From Gammaproteobacteria bacterium (GTDB taxonomy: Bacteria > Pseudomonadota > Gammaproteobacteria > Thiohalorhabdales > Thiohalorhabdaceae), in the NCBI GenBank assembly GCA_018609925.1, contig JAHEOG010000174.1, positions 1-11,121 on the forward strand: a stretch of DNA of 11,121 bases, written 5' to 3'. Position 1 is the stretch's first letter; every line of letters begins with the position of its first letter. The notes beneath the pieces were generated by a model. That model had not been told where the DNA came from and ran no database searches. It saw nothing but the letters and a program-made list of their open reading frames with translations. This document shows, in pieces, positions 1 to 6,989 of the stretch. The translations under genes and the position numbers were made by a program.

Positions 1-62
1 ATCGGCGGTCTCCTTGCGGATGCCGGGTGGCCCTGGCCTCCCCGACGGCGTGATTTAAGGCT

Positions 63-92
63 TTGAAACTTTGGGCCGAATAAGTCTAGCGT
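63..92 (+). promoter_or_regulatory. Candidate promoter for lptFG
   Basis: TTGAAA at 63-68 matches the -35 consensus at five of six positions. Possible -10 elements are weak: TCTAGC at 85-90 (16-base spacer) or TAGCGT at 87-92 (18-base spacer). If used, it would overlap the minus-strand promoter candidate and give lptF a leader of roughly 210 bases containing the 99-131 hairpin and T-run. Weak evidence. Confidence 0.2.
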
Positions 93-111
93 CCGGAACG
101 GGGCCGGTAAA
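83..111 (-). promoter_or_regulatory. Candidate sigma-70 promoter for the gene off the left edge
   Basis: Read on the minus strand, TTTACC (111-106) and TAGACT (88-83) each match the -35 and -10 consensus at four of six positions, and they are separated by exactly 17 bases. Transcription would start near position 76. That gives an untranslated leader of about 75 bases ending in the AAGGAG ribosome-binding site at 15-10. The match is moderate and was judged by eye. Confidence 0.3.
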
Positions 112-131
112 CCCCGAACTTTTGGTTTTTT
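99..131 (+). other. Short hairpin followed by a T-run in the lptF leader region
   Basis: CGGGG (99-103) can pair with CCCCG (112-116) across an eight-base loop. A T-rich stretch follows, including six T in a row at 126-131. The shape resembles a weak intrinsic terminator read in the plus direction, but the stem has only five pairs and ten bases separate it from the T-run. It could be an attenuator-like element in the lptF leader, or chance. Confidence 0.2.
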
Positions 132-309
132 CCTGTCCCTTCCCCAAAGCACCCTGGGTTCGTCTCAAAAGCCAATTTTCAGGTGAGCCAGCCAGGCGGG
201 CCCGACTCCGTCCGGCCTCCTTATTACCGAAACAGCGAAGGGAGAGCCCGACTATCCCCGGTCCGGCCCGGTATCTGACTCCCTCCCTTGGTTACGGGGG
301 GAGCTCCCT

Positions 310-1452
310 TTGAGTCTTCTTGCGCGTCAGTGCCTTCAGGAGGTGCTGCTCCGAGCCGCTCTGATTCTGGGGATCATCACGGCCCTCATGGTCCTCGCCG
401 AGAGCCTGGAGCTCCTGGAGGAGATGGCGCACGGGGAGATCCCCGCCGAGGCGGTGCTGGTGCTGCTGGGGCTGGGTCTTCCCAAGATCGCCGCGCTGGC
501 TTTTCCCCTGGCGCTGTTTTTCGGTCTTCTGACGACCATTTCCCGGCTCTGCCTGGACAGCGAGATGGACGCCATGGCAGCCGCGGGGTTCGGGCTGCAC
601 AACCTTTTGCCCGTGGTGGGGCTGTTGAGCGCGGTGGGCCTGTTCCTGGAGATGGGCCTTACCCTCTGGGCCGAGCCCGCGGGGGAGGCGAAAATGGAAC
701 GGGCCATGGGGGATTTCCAGCGCCAGGCCGTGACCAGCCTGGCCAAGCCGGGGCGGTTCAACGAGCTCACCGGGGGCCGGGTCCTGTACTTCCGGGAGCG
801 CGCCGAGAATGGCCGGATGCAGCGGGTCTTTTTCCAGGATCCGGGGCCCGATCCCACCGTGACGGTTACCGCCCCCGAAGGGCGGCTGGTGGTCCAGGAC
901 GATGGCACCCTGGAGGCCACCTTCTGGAACGGCCTGCGCTACCAGGAGGGCGTGGCCCTCGGGGGCCTGGTCCGGGTTACCCATTTCGACCGCTACCGGG
1001 CCCGCGAGTCCCTCGGTCGGGTTGGGGGCTCCCGCGGGGGACTGGAGGCCCTGCCGACCACGGAGCTGGTGGCGACGGCCTGGGGCGGGGAGAGCGCCCG
1101 CGAGCGCCGGGCCGAGCTCTTCCGACGCCTTGCCATTCCCCTCAGCCTGCCGGTCCTTTTGATCCTGGCCTTGCCGCTCGGTCTGGAGAACCGCCGGGAA
1201 GGAAGCCGGTCCTTCGGTATCCTCTGGGGGGCCCTGTTCGTCCTGGGCTACCACCACGCCCTGATTGCCCTCCATGAGTGGGCCGCCTCCGGGGTGGTTG
1301 CTCCCCACTGGCTCCTGTGGGCGGTCCCGCTGCCGGCGGCGGGGTTGGCCCTCTTTTTCCTGAAACGGGGCTGTCGCGGTCTGCCCCTGATCCCGACGCC
1401 GACCGGGCCGCGGCGGTCGCGGCGCCCAGGCGAGGCCCATGAAAACGGCTGA
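310..1452 (+). CDS. lptF: LptF, lipopolysaccharide export system permease
   Basis: LptF is one of the two inner-membrane permease subunits of the LptB2FG ABC transporter, which extracts lipopolysaccharide from the inner membrane and passes it to LptC and the periplasmic bridge. The 380-residue protein has the family layout: three N-terminal membrane helices (about 13-33, 58-77, 100-120), a large periplasmic beta-jellyroll domain (about 125-265), then three C-terminal helices (about 274-290, 303-320, 333-352). The segment around SRLCLDSEMDAM (78-89) corresponds to the conserved cytoplasmic coupling region just after helix 2 that meets LptB. The start is a TTG at 310, preceded by GGGGGAG (296-302), and the resulting N-terminus fits the family length. 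It overlaps lptG by 14 bases, so the two are surely co-transcribed. The basic tail after residue 353 is longer than strictly needed. The ATPase lptB is not in the window. Confidence 0.93.
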   Translation: MSLLARQCLQEVLLRAALILGIITALMVLAESLELLEEMAHGEIPAEAVLVLLGLGLPKIAALAFPLALFFGLLTTISRLCLDSEMDAMAAAGFGLHNLLPVVGLLSAVGLFLEMGLTLWAEPAGEAKMERAMGDFQRQAVTSLAKPGRFNELTGGRVLYFRERAENGRMQRVFFQDPGPDPTVTVTAPEGRLVVQDDGTLEATFWNGLRYQEGVALGGLVRVTHFDRYRARESLGRVGGSRGGLEALPTTELVATAWGGESARERRAELFRRLAIPLSLPVLLILALPLGLENRREGSRSFGILWGALFVLGYHHALIALHEWAASGVVAPHWLLWAVPLPAAGLALFFLKRGCRGLPLIPTPTGPRRSRRPGEAHENG

Positions 1453-2512
1453 TCGCTATCTCCTTTGGGGGTTCTTCGCCAAGACCGCCCTGATGCTCTT
1501 CCTCTTGGCGGGGATCTATGTCCTTTCCGAAGCCCTCAAGGAGAGCCGGCGACTGGGCGAGGCCGGAATCGGGCTGATGGAGCTGGGCCAGTACCTGGCC
1601 TTGCGGGTTCCGGGGATCCTCCATGAGATGGCCCCCTTCGCGGTGCTGCTGGGGACCTTGGTGTGGCTCAGCGATCTGGCCCGAAACGCCGAGCTGACGG
1701 CCCTGCGGGCTGGCGGGATGAGCCTGGCCCGCATGGCCCGCCCCCTGCTGCTGGGGGGGCTGGTTGTGGCCGCCGTTAGCTTCGCCGTCAATGACCGCAT
1801 AGCCACCCGGGCGGAGGCCTTTGGCGAGCGGATCCTGAACCCGGGGCAGGGCTCGGGCGCAGAGGCGTCCAGGCAATGGCTGTCGAGCGGGGGGATCTGG
1901 TTCCGGGACGAGCCCTACATGGTCTCCGTGGATCAGGTCCGTCGCTCCGGGCGGGAGCTGCGCGGCGTGCGCCTGTACCGGCTGGGACCGAATGGCCTGG
2001 TCACCGACGTCATTTCGGGGGATTCCGTGGTATTCCGGGAGGGTGGCTGGGTCCTCCCCCGGGGCTATGCGGTGGAGCTCGCGACCCTGGAGGCGAGCCC
2101 CTTGCGCGACCGGGCCCTGGCCCTCCGGGCCCGGCCGGAGGTGATGGCGGATCTGGGCCGTAGCCCCGAGCGCATGACCTTTCCCCAGCTCTGGACCTAT
2201 GCGGAGCAGCTCCGGCGGCAGAGACAGCCGGTGGCGGCGCTGAGCTTCACCCTGTGGCAAAAGGTCACACGGTCCCTGGCCTGCGCCGTGATGGTGCTCG
2301 TCGCCATTCCCTTCGTCACCCTCACGCCCCGCTCCGGCGGGCGTGTCGGTCGGGTCTTGGCCGGCATCGGACTGGGCCTGGCCTTCCACGCGAGCAACGT
2401 CCTCGCGGAGAACTTGAGCGCGGTGGCGGGGATCTCCGCGGCGATGGCCGCTTGGGCTCCGCTGGTTGCCTTCGGGGGGCTGGGGTCCTGGCTGCTCTAC
2501 CGCCGGCGCTGA
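1439..2512 (+). CDS. lptG: LptG, lipopolysaccharide export system permease
   Basis: LptG is the second permease of LptB2FG; it pairs with LptF to form the cavity through which lipopolysaccharide is extracted using ATP hydrolysed by LptB. The 357-residue protein shows helices at about 13-31, 60-80 and 101-118, a periplasmic jellyroll domain (about 120-265), and three C-terminal helices (about 277-296, 303-325, 330-352). The coupling-helix region LSDLARNAELTALRAGGMSL (77-96) matches the LptG pattern of an ARN-E-LRA-G segment after helix 2. The ATG at 1439 lies inside the end of lptF, an arrangement typical of translational coupling that keeps the two subunits in balance. Its 3' end overlaps the convergent RDD gene by 16 bases, so there is no room for a separate terminator. 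Confidence 0.94.
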   Translation: MKTADRYLLWGFFAKTALMLFLLAGIYVLSEALKESRRLGEAGIGLMELGQYLALRVPGILHEMAPFAVLLGTLVWLSDLARNAELTALRAGGMSLARMARPLLLGGLVVAAVSFAVNDRIATRAEAFGERILNPGQGSGAEASRQWLSSGGIWFRDEPYMVSVDQVRRSGRELRGVRLYRLGPNGLVTDVISGDSVVFREGGWVLPRGYAVELATLEASPLRDRALALRARPEVMADLGRSPERMTFPQLWTYAEQLRRQRQPVAALSFTLWQKVTRSLACAVMVLVAIPFVTLTPRSGGRVGRVLAGIGLGLAFHASNVLAENLSAVAGISAAMAAWAPLVAFGGLGSWLLYRRR

Positions 2513-2988
2513 TCCACCCGGTAGCGTCGGACCAGCCGGGTTCCCGAAAGCCGGTCGTGCCACGCCAGGCCTTCCCGGTCGAGGCCGGCCCAGAGGAGGC
2601 CCAGTCCCAGCAGGGAACAGGCGGGCAAGGCCGCCGCGAGCCGCAAAGCGGCGAGTCTCCAGGAAAGGGAGCGACCCTTGCCGTCCACGACCCGCAGGCC
2701 CCAGGCCCGCATGCCGAGGGTCTGCCCGCCGCGGACCCAGGAGACCAGGAAGTAGGCGGCGGGAACCGCGACGAGGGTCCCCCGCCACAGGATCAGGCCG
2801 GCCCCTTGGGGGCCGGGACCGACCGCGGTCAAGAGGAAGGCGCTGGCGAGGCCGACGGCGGCAACGGCAAGGAGGTCGTAGCAGGCGGCGGCGATCCGCC
2901 GCCAGAGCGAGGGGGATTCGGACGGCGAAGCGCTCACCGGATCCTCCGGGGCTGGGGGATGGTTCGGGCCGGGCGGGGAGGCTACCAT
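2497..2988 (-). CDS. RDD-family small membrane protein
   Basis: The 163-residue protein belongs to the RDD family of small multi-pass inner-membrane proteins, most of which have no proven function; some are suggested to act in ion or solute transport. The family signatures are visible: an Arg-rich entry into the first helix with Asp (R30, R31, D38), GQTLGMRAWGLRVVD (88-102), and HDRLSGT (144-150) near the C-terminus. Predicted helices lie at about 38-57, 70-85 and 113-135. The first 27 residues are a Pro/Ser-rich cytoplasmic tail with no signal peptide. It converges on lptG and overlaps its 3' end by 16 bases. Its start is only 35 bases from the start of the divergent zincin gene, so both promoters must fit in that gap or extend into the coding regions. 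Family assignment is firm; function unknown. Confidence 0.85.
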   Translation of the reverse strand: MVASPPGPNHPPAPEDPVSASPSESPSLWRRIAAACYDLLAVAAVGLASAFLLTAVGPGPQGAGLILWRGTLVAVPAAYFLVSWVRGGQTLGMRAWGLRVVDGKGRSLSWRLAALRLAAALPACSLLGLGLLWAGLDREGLAWHDRLSGTRLVRRYRVDQRRR

Positions 2989-3023
2989 GGCCCGGGAATC
3001 GCCTCGCCGGGACGGATTGCCCC

Positions 3024-3407
3024 ATGGACTGGTCCACGTTCGAGAGCGAGGTGGAGGCAGCCATCGCCGAGCTGCCGGCGGATTTCCGGTCCGCGATCGA
3101 AAACGTGGCGGTCCTGCTGGAGGACGAGGCCGATCCCGCGACGCAACGGGAGATGGACCTTGCCCATCCCTGGGACCTGCTCGGGCTGTACCGGGGGGTG
3201 CCCTGGCCCGACCGGGGGGCGAGCTATGCCGGGGCCGAGCCCGATCAGGTCTTCCTCTACCGCAATGCCATCGTCGACTACGCTGGCCATCATCGGCTGG
3301 GGGTCAGCGAGTGCATCCGCAATGTCCTTATCCATGAGCTCGGCCACTACATGGGCTACGACGACGACCAGCTCGAACGGATCGAGCACGGGGGCGACGG
3401 TGTCTAG
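3024..3407 (+). CDS. Small HExxH zincin-like metallopeptidase family protein
   Basis: This 127-residue protein matches the small zincin family once called DUF1025 (Pfam PF06262), annotated as metallopeptidase family protein. The defining site is HELGHYMGYDD (104-114). H104 and H108 would bind zinc, E105 would be the catalytic base, and the spacing continues as HExxHxxGxxD, so D114 (or a neighbouring Asp) is the likely third ligand. There is no signal peptide and no membrane segment, so it is probably cytoplasmic. The N-terminal segment DWSTFESEVEAAIAELP is typical of the family. The reading frame stays open well upstream into the antisense of the RDD gene, but ATG 3024 gives the usual family length and N-terminus, with a weak GGGA upstream (3009-3012). 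smc starts 36 bases downstream on the same strand, so the two may be co-transcribed. Proteolytic activity and substrates are not established for the family as far as I recall. Confidence 0.85.
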   Translation: MDWSTFESEVEAAIAELPADFRSAIENVAVLLEDEADPATQREMDLAHPWDLLGLYRGVPWPDRGASYAGAEPDQVFLYRNAIVDYAGHHRLGVSECIRNVLIHELGHYMGYDDDQLERIEHGGDGV

Positions 3408-3425
3408 GGGCGCCCGCACCCGGCC

Positions 3426-3442
3426 GGAGGCTGTCTCCCTCC
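3426..3442 (+). promoter_or_regulatory. smc ribosome-binding site that can fold on itself
   Basis: GGAGG (3426-3430) is the only good Shine-Dalgarno match before smc, but it sits 13 bases from the ATG at 3444, longer than usual. The CCTCC at 3438-3442, directly before the start codon, is its perfect complement across a seven-base loop. The site could therefore be masked in the messenger RNA, which might lower smc translation or make it depend on ribosomes finishing the zincin gene upstream. Confidence 0.35.
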
Positions 3443-3443
3443 C

Positions 3444-6400
3444 ATGAAGCTGCGCCGCATCAAGCTCGCCGGCTTCAAGTCCTTCGTCGAGCCCACCACC
3501 ATCCCCCTCCCGTCGGGCATCACCGCCGTGGTAGGGCCCAACGGCTGCGGCAAGTCCAATCTCGTCGATGCCATCCGTTGGGTTCTCGGGGAAGGCTCCG
3601 CCAAGCATCTACGCGGGGGCCACATGAGCGATTTCCTGTTCAACGGCACCGAGAGCCGGGCGCCGGTCAGCCGGGCCACGGCCGAGCTGGTGTTCGACAA
3701 CGCCGAGGGGGCCATGGGCGGGCCCTACGCAGCCTACGAGGAGATCAGCGTCAAGCGGGCCATGGATCGGGACGGGGGCTCCGATTACTTCCTGAACGGC
3801 GGGCGCTGCCGGCGCAAGGACATTACCGATCTGTTCCTGGGGACGGGGCTGGGTCCCCGCGCCTACGCCATCATCGAGCAGGGCATGATCACCCGGCTGA
3901 TCGAGGCCCGGCCCCAGGACCGCAGGGTCCTGGTGGAGGAGGCGGCCGGGGTGACCCGTTACAAGGAGCGGCGCAAGGAGACCAGTCGGCGCATCGAGCA
4001 GACCCGGGAGAACCTGGCGCGGGTGGAGGATCTGCGGGGTGAGCTTGGGGAGCGGCTGCAGCGCCTGGAGGACCAGGCGGACCGGGCGCGGGAGTACAAG
4101 GGCCTCAAGGATCGCCAGCGAGCGCTCGATCGCCAGCTCCTCGGTGCCCGGTACCGGCAGCGTGGGCGCCAGCGGGATACCGACGAAGGCGAGGTGCGGC
4201 GGCTGGAGACCGAGCTGGAGGCGGCCCGGAGCGAGGCCACCCAGGCCGAGGCCGAGGTGGAGCGCTGCCGGGTGACCTACGAGGAGGCCAACGAGGCGGT
4301 GAACCAGGCCCAGGGTCGCTACTACGCTCGGGAGAGCGAGATCGCGGGCCTGGAGCGCGAGCAGTCCCACGCGCGCGAGGAGCGCGAGCGCCTACAGGGG
4401 GAGCGGGATTCGGCCCAGGCCGAGATCGAGGAGATCGAGCAGCGCCTGGCCGAGCACCAGCAGCGGATCGAGGAGGCGGGCGCCGAGGAGGAGGAGCTCC
4501 GCCAGGAGGCCGAGCGTCTCGAAGGCCTCCAGCGCCAAGCGGAGGCAGACCTGGAGGAGGCCCGCCAGCGAGTGACCGCCGCCGAGGAGGCCGAGGCCGC
4601 CGCCCGTGGGGCCATCCAGGCACCGGCCCAGGAGGCGAGCCTGCAACAGGAGCGCCGGCAACAGGCGCAGGACCGGCGGGCCGCGATCGATCAGCGGCTG
4701 GCGGCTATCGACGCCGAGCTGGCGGAGCTGGAGGCCGAGGCCCCCGACTCCGACCTGGAGGCGATCCGGGCCCGCCAGGACGACGCCGAGCGCGCCCGCC
4801 AGAAGGCCGCCGCGGAGCTGGAGGCGGCCGAGGCCGAACAGAGGCAGCGGGAAGGGGAGCGGGATCGGGCCGCCGAGAGCCTCGCCGAATGCCGCCAGGA
4901 GCGTCAGCGCATCGCCGCCCACCTGGAATCGCTGCAGTCCCTGGAAGCCCGGGCCGCCGATCTGGATGCCGGCGGTCAGGCCCTGCTGGAGGAGCTGGGC
5001 CACGACCGCGGGCGCCTGCTGGGAGGCCGCATCCGCGTGGAGCCCGGCTGGGAGGCCGCCGTGGAGGCGGCCCTGGGGGAGCGACTCCAGGCCCTGGTGG
5101 CCGAGGCGGACGAGTGGCAGCCCTGGCTGGCCTGGATGCGCACCCGCGAGGGAGGCCGCTTTCCCGCCATCCGGCGGGGCGAGACCGGCGGCGGAGAAGG
5201 CCAAGCGGAGTCGGAGCTTTTGGCCCGCATCGAGTGCGAGCCGGAGCTCCGGCCGGTCCTCGCCGAGTGGCTGGCCGGGATCGGCACCGCTACCGATCTG
5301 GAGACCGCGCAAGCCCGGGTTGAGGCGCTCGGGGCGGGCGCCTGCCTGATCACCCCGGAGGGCCACCGGGTCGGTCGCGGCTGGGCCGTTATCCACCATC
5401 GCCAGGGAGATTCCGGGGTCGGCTGGCTGCAGCGGCGACGCGAGATCGAGGAGCTGGAGGGGCGACTGGCCGAAACCGACCGACGCCTCGCCCAGGCCGA
5501 AACCGAGGCCCAGCGGGCCGACGAGGCCCTGGCCTCGGCCCGGGCCCGGGTCGCCTCGGCCCGGGAAGGGGTCACCGAGGCCGAGGACACCCTGCAGCAG
5601 GTGCGGGAGGAAGCCGGGCAGCGCCAGGCCGACCGCGATCGGCTCCAGGAGCGCCGCCGCCACCTCGAAGCCGAGCGGGAGCGCCTTGTTTCCGAGCGAG
5701 AGGAGCAGCAGGCCGCACGGGAACGAGCTGCCGCGGCGGCCGACCAGGCCGGGCAGCGCAAAGAGGCGGCCGAGGCCGACTGGCAGGCCCGTCGCCAGGA
5801 GCTGGACGAGTCCCGGGAAGCCTTCCGTGCGGCCGAATCCCGGGAACGGGAAGCGCGCGAGTCCCTGAACGGGGTGCGGACCCGACTGGACAGCCGGAAG
5901 GCGGCGCGCGAGGAGGCCGAGCGCCATACCCAGTGGGCCCGGGACGAGCTGGCCAAGCGCCGCCAGCGCCTGGAGGAGGTGGCGACCCGGCTCGCCGACA
6001 GCGGCGACAACGGCGAGGATTCGGACATCGAGGCGCGACTGGAGGCGGCGCTTCAGGGTCGCAGCGAGGCCGAGGGCGAGCTCCGGGAGCGCCAGAATGC
6101 CGCCGAGCAGGCCCAGGCGGCCCTCGCCCAAGCCCAGGAGCGGCGCTCCAGCGCCGAAGCGGACGTGGAGGCCCGGCGCAATGCCCTGGAAGAGGCCCGT
6201 CAGGCCCTGAGCAAAACGGAGACCCAGGTGGAGGAGCTGGAGGCCCGGATGGACGAGATCGGGGCCAAGTCCGGGCAGCTGCTGGCCGAAACGCCGGAGG
6301 AGGCCGATCCCGGGGCCCTGGAGGCCGAGCGCACGGAGCTACAGCGATCCCTCGACGCCCTGGGTGCGGTGAACCTGGCGGCCATCGACGAGTACGAGGA

Positions 6401-6989
6401 GGTAGCCCAGCGCAAGGCCCACCTCGACGAGCAGGCCCGGGATCTGGAGGAGGCCCTCACGACCCTGGAGGGCGCGATCCGGCGGATCGACTCGGAATCC
6501 CGGGCTCTGTTCCGCGAGACCTTCGAGGCCGTTGACGAGCACTTCCGCCAGCTCTTCCCGACCCTGTTCGGCGGCGGTCGGGCCTACCTGCAGATGACTG
6601 AGGACGACCCCCTGGAGACGGGGGTGGAGGTCATGGCCCAGCCGCCCGGCAAGAAGATCCATTCCATCCATCTGCTCTCCGGGGGCGAGAAGGCCCTGTC
6701 GGCCGTCGCCCTTACCTTCGCCCTGTTCCGGTTGAACCCGGCCCCGTTCTGTGTGCTGGACGAAGTGGACGCCCCGCTCGACGACGCCAATGTCGGAAGG
6801 TTCGGCCGGCTTCTTCAGGAGATGGCGGAGACGACCCAGTTCGTGGTGATCACCCACAACCGGACTACCATGCAGGTGGCCGATCAGCTCGTCGGGGTCA
6901 CCATGGCCGAGCCCGGCGTCAGCCGGGTGGTCGCGGTATCGGTGGAGGAGGGGGCGCGCATGGTGGAGGAGGCCGGTCCCGCTTCCTAG
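3444..6989 (+). CDS. smc: SMC, chromosome segregation/condensation ATPase
   Basis: SMC forms the long dimeric ATPase of the bacterial condensin complex, which with ScpA and ScpB extrudes loops and compacts chromosomal DNA. At 1181 residues it is full length. The N-terminal head begins with the standard MKLRRIKLAGFKSF and carries the Walker A GPNGCGKSN (31-39). A long Glu/Arg/Gln-rich coiled coil follows (about 165-515), then the hinge (about 520-660, with LEELGHDRGRLLGG at its start), and the returning coil (about 665-1010). The C-terminal head holds the signature LSGGEKAL (1078-1085), the Walker B FCVLDE (1102-1107, catalytic E1107) and the D-loop (APLDDA). The start at ATG 3444 fits the family exactly. 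scpA and scpB are not in the window. In many gammaproteobacteria smc is followed by zipA and ligA; here a convergent unrelated gene follows instead. Confidence 0.97.
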   Translation: MKLRRIKLAGFKSFVEPTTIPLPSGITAVVGPNGCGKSNLVDAIRWVLGEGSAKHLRGGHMSDFLFNGTESRAPVSRATAELVFDNAEGAMGGPYAAYEEISVKRAMDRDGGSDYFLNGGRCRRKDITDLFLGTGLGPRAYAIIEQGMITRLIEARPQDRRVLVEEAAGVTRYKERRKETSRRIEQTRENLARVEDLRGELGERLQRLEDQADRAREYKGLKDRQRALDRQLLGARYRQRGRQRDTDEGEVRRLETELEAARSEATQAEAEVERCRVTYEEANEAVNQAQGRYYARESEIAGLEREQSHAREERERLQGERDSAQAEIEEIEQRLAEHQQRIEEAGAEEEELRQEAERLEGLQRQAEADLEEARQRVTAAEEAEAAARGAIQAPAQEASLQQERRQQAQDRRAAIDQRLAAIDAELAELEAEAPDSDLEAIRARQDDAERARQKAAAELEAAEAEQRQREGERDRAAESLAECRQERQRIAAHLESLQSLEARAADLDAGGQALLEELGHDRGRLLGGRIRVEPGWEAAVEAALGERLQALVAEADEWQPWLAWMRTREGGRFPAIRRGETGGGEGQAESELLARIECEPELRPVLAEWLAGIGTATDLETAQARVEALGAGACLITPEGHRVGRGWAVIHHRQGDSGVGWLQRRREIEELEGRLAETDRRLAQAETEAQRADEALASARARVASAREGVTEAEDTLQQVREEAGQRQADRDRLQERRRHLEAERERLVSEREEQQAARERAAAAADQAGQRKEAAEADWQARRQELDESREAFRAAESREREARESLNGVRTRLDSRKAAREEAERHTQWARDELAKRRQRLEEVATRLADSGDNGEDSDIEARLEAALQGRSEAEGELRERQNAAEQAQAALAQAQERRSSAEADVEARRNALEEARQALSKTETQVEELEARMDEIGAKSGQLLAETPEEADPGALEAERTELQRSLDALGAVNLAAIDEYEEVAQRKAHLDEQARDLEEALTTLEGAIRRIDSESRALFRETFEAVDEHFRQLFPTLFGGGRAYLQMTEDDPLETGVEVMAQPPGKKIHSIHLLSGGEKALSAVALTFALFRLNPAPFCVLDEVDAPLDDANVGRFGRLLQEMAETTQFVVITHNRTTMQVADQLVGVTMAEPGVSRVVAVSVEEGARMVEEAGPAS

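Larger units (their letters stand above)
1..309. promoter_or_regulatory. Divergent intergenic region upstream of lptF
   Basis: No gene is supported here. All three plus-strand frames entering from the left hit stops by position 66. The stretch from about 53 to 180 is clearly richer in A and T than the rest of the window, as expected for a promoter region. On the minus strand, AAGGAG (15-10) is followed by seven bases and then AT at the window edge. This is what a leftward gene starting with ATG at positions 2, 1 and 0 would show. In many gammaproteobacteria the gene divergent from lptF is pepA (leucyl aminopeptidase), so that is the likely identity, but none of its coding sequence is visible. 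A short hairpin with a T-run lies at 99-131. Confidence 0.6.

Noticed and set aside
71..313. 80-codon plus-strand frame in the lptF upstream region, possible leader peptide
   Set aside because: It starts with TTG without a Shine-Dalgarno sequence, has Arg/Pro/Ser-rich composition, and overlaps the probable promoters and the lptF start.
288..1277. 329-codon plus-strand frame overlapping lptF
   Set aside because: It is a Gly/Arg/Pro-rich shadow in another frame of lptF, which itself has the full LptF architecture.
2466..3023. In-frame N-terminal extension of the zincin gene
   Set aside because: The extension is Arg/Pro/Gly-rich, is antisense to the RDD gene and would more than double the family length. 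ATG 3024 gives the usual size.
1142..3064. Minus-strand open frame of 640 codons antisense to lptF, lptG and the RDD region
   Set aside because: Its translation is Pro/Gly/Arg-rich low complexity with no recognisable domain. It lies opposite well-supported genes, and long antisense frames are expected where third codon positions are almost all G or C.
4392..6131. Minus-strand open frame of 579 codons inside smc
   Set aside because: It is the Leu/Gly-rich mirror of the SMC coiled coil (GAG and CGC codons read backwards) and shows no family features.
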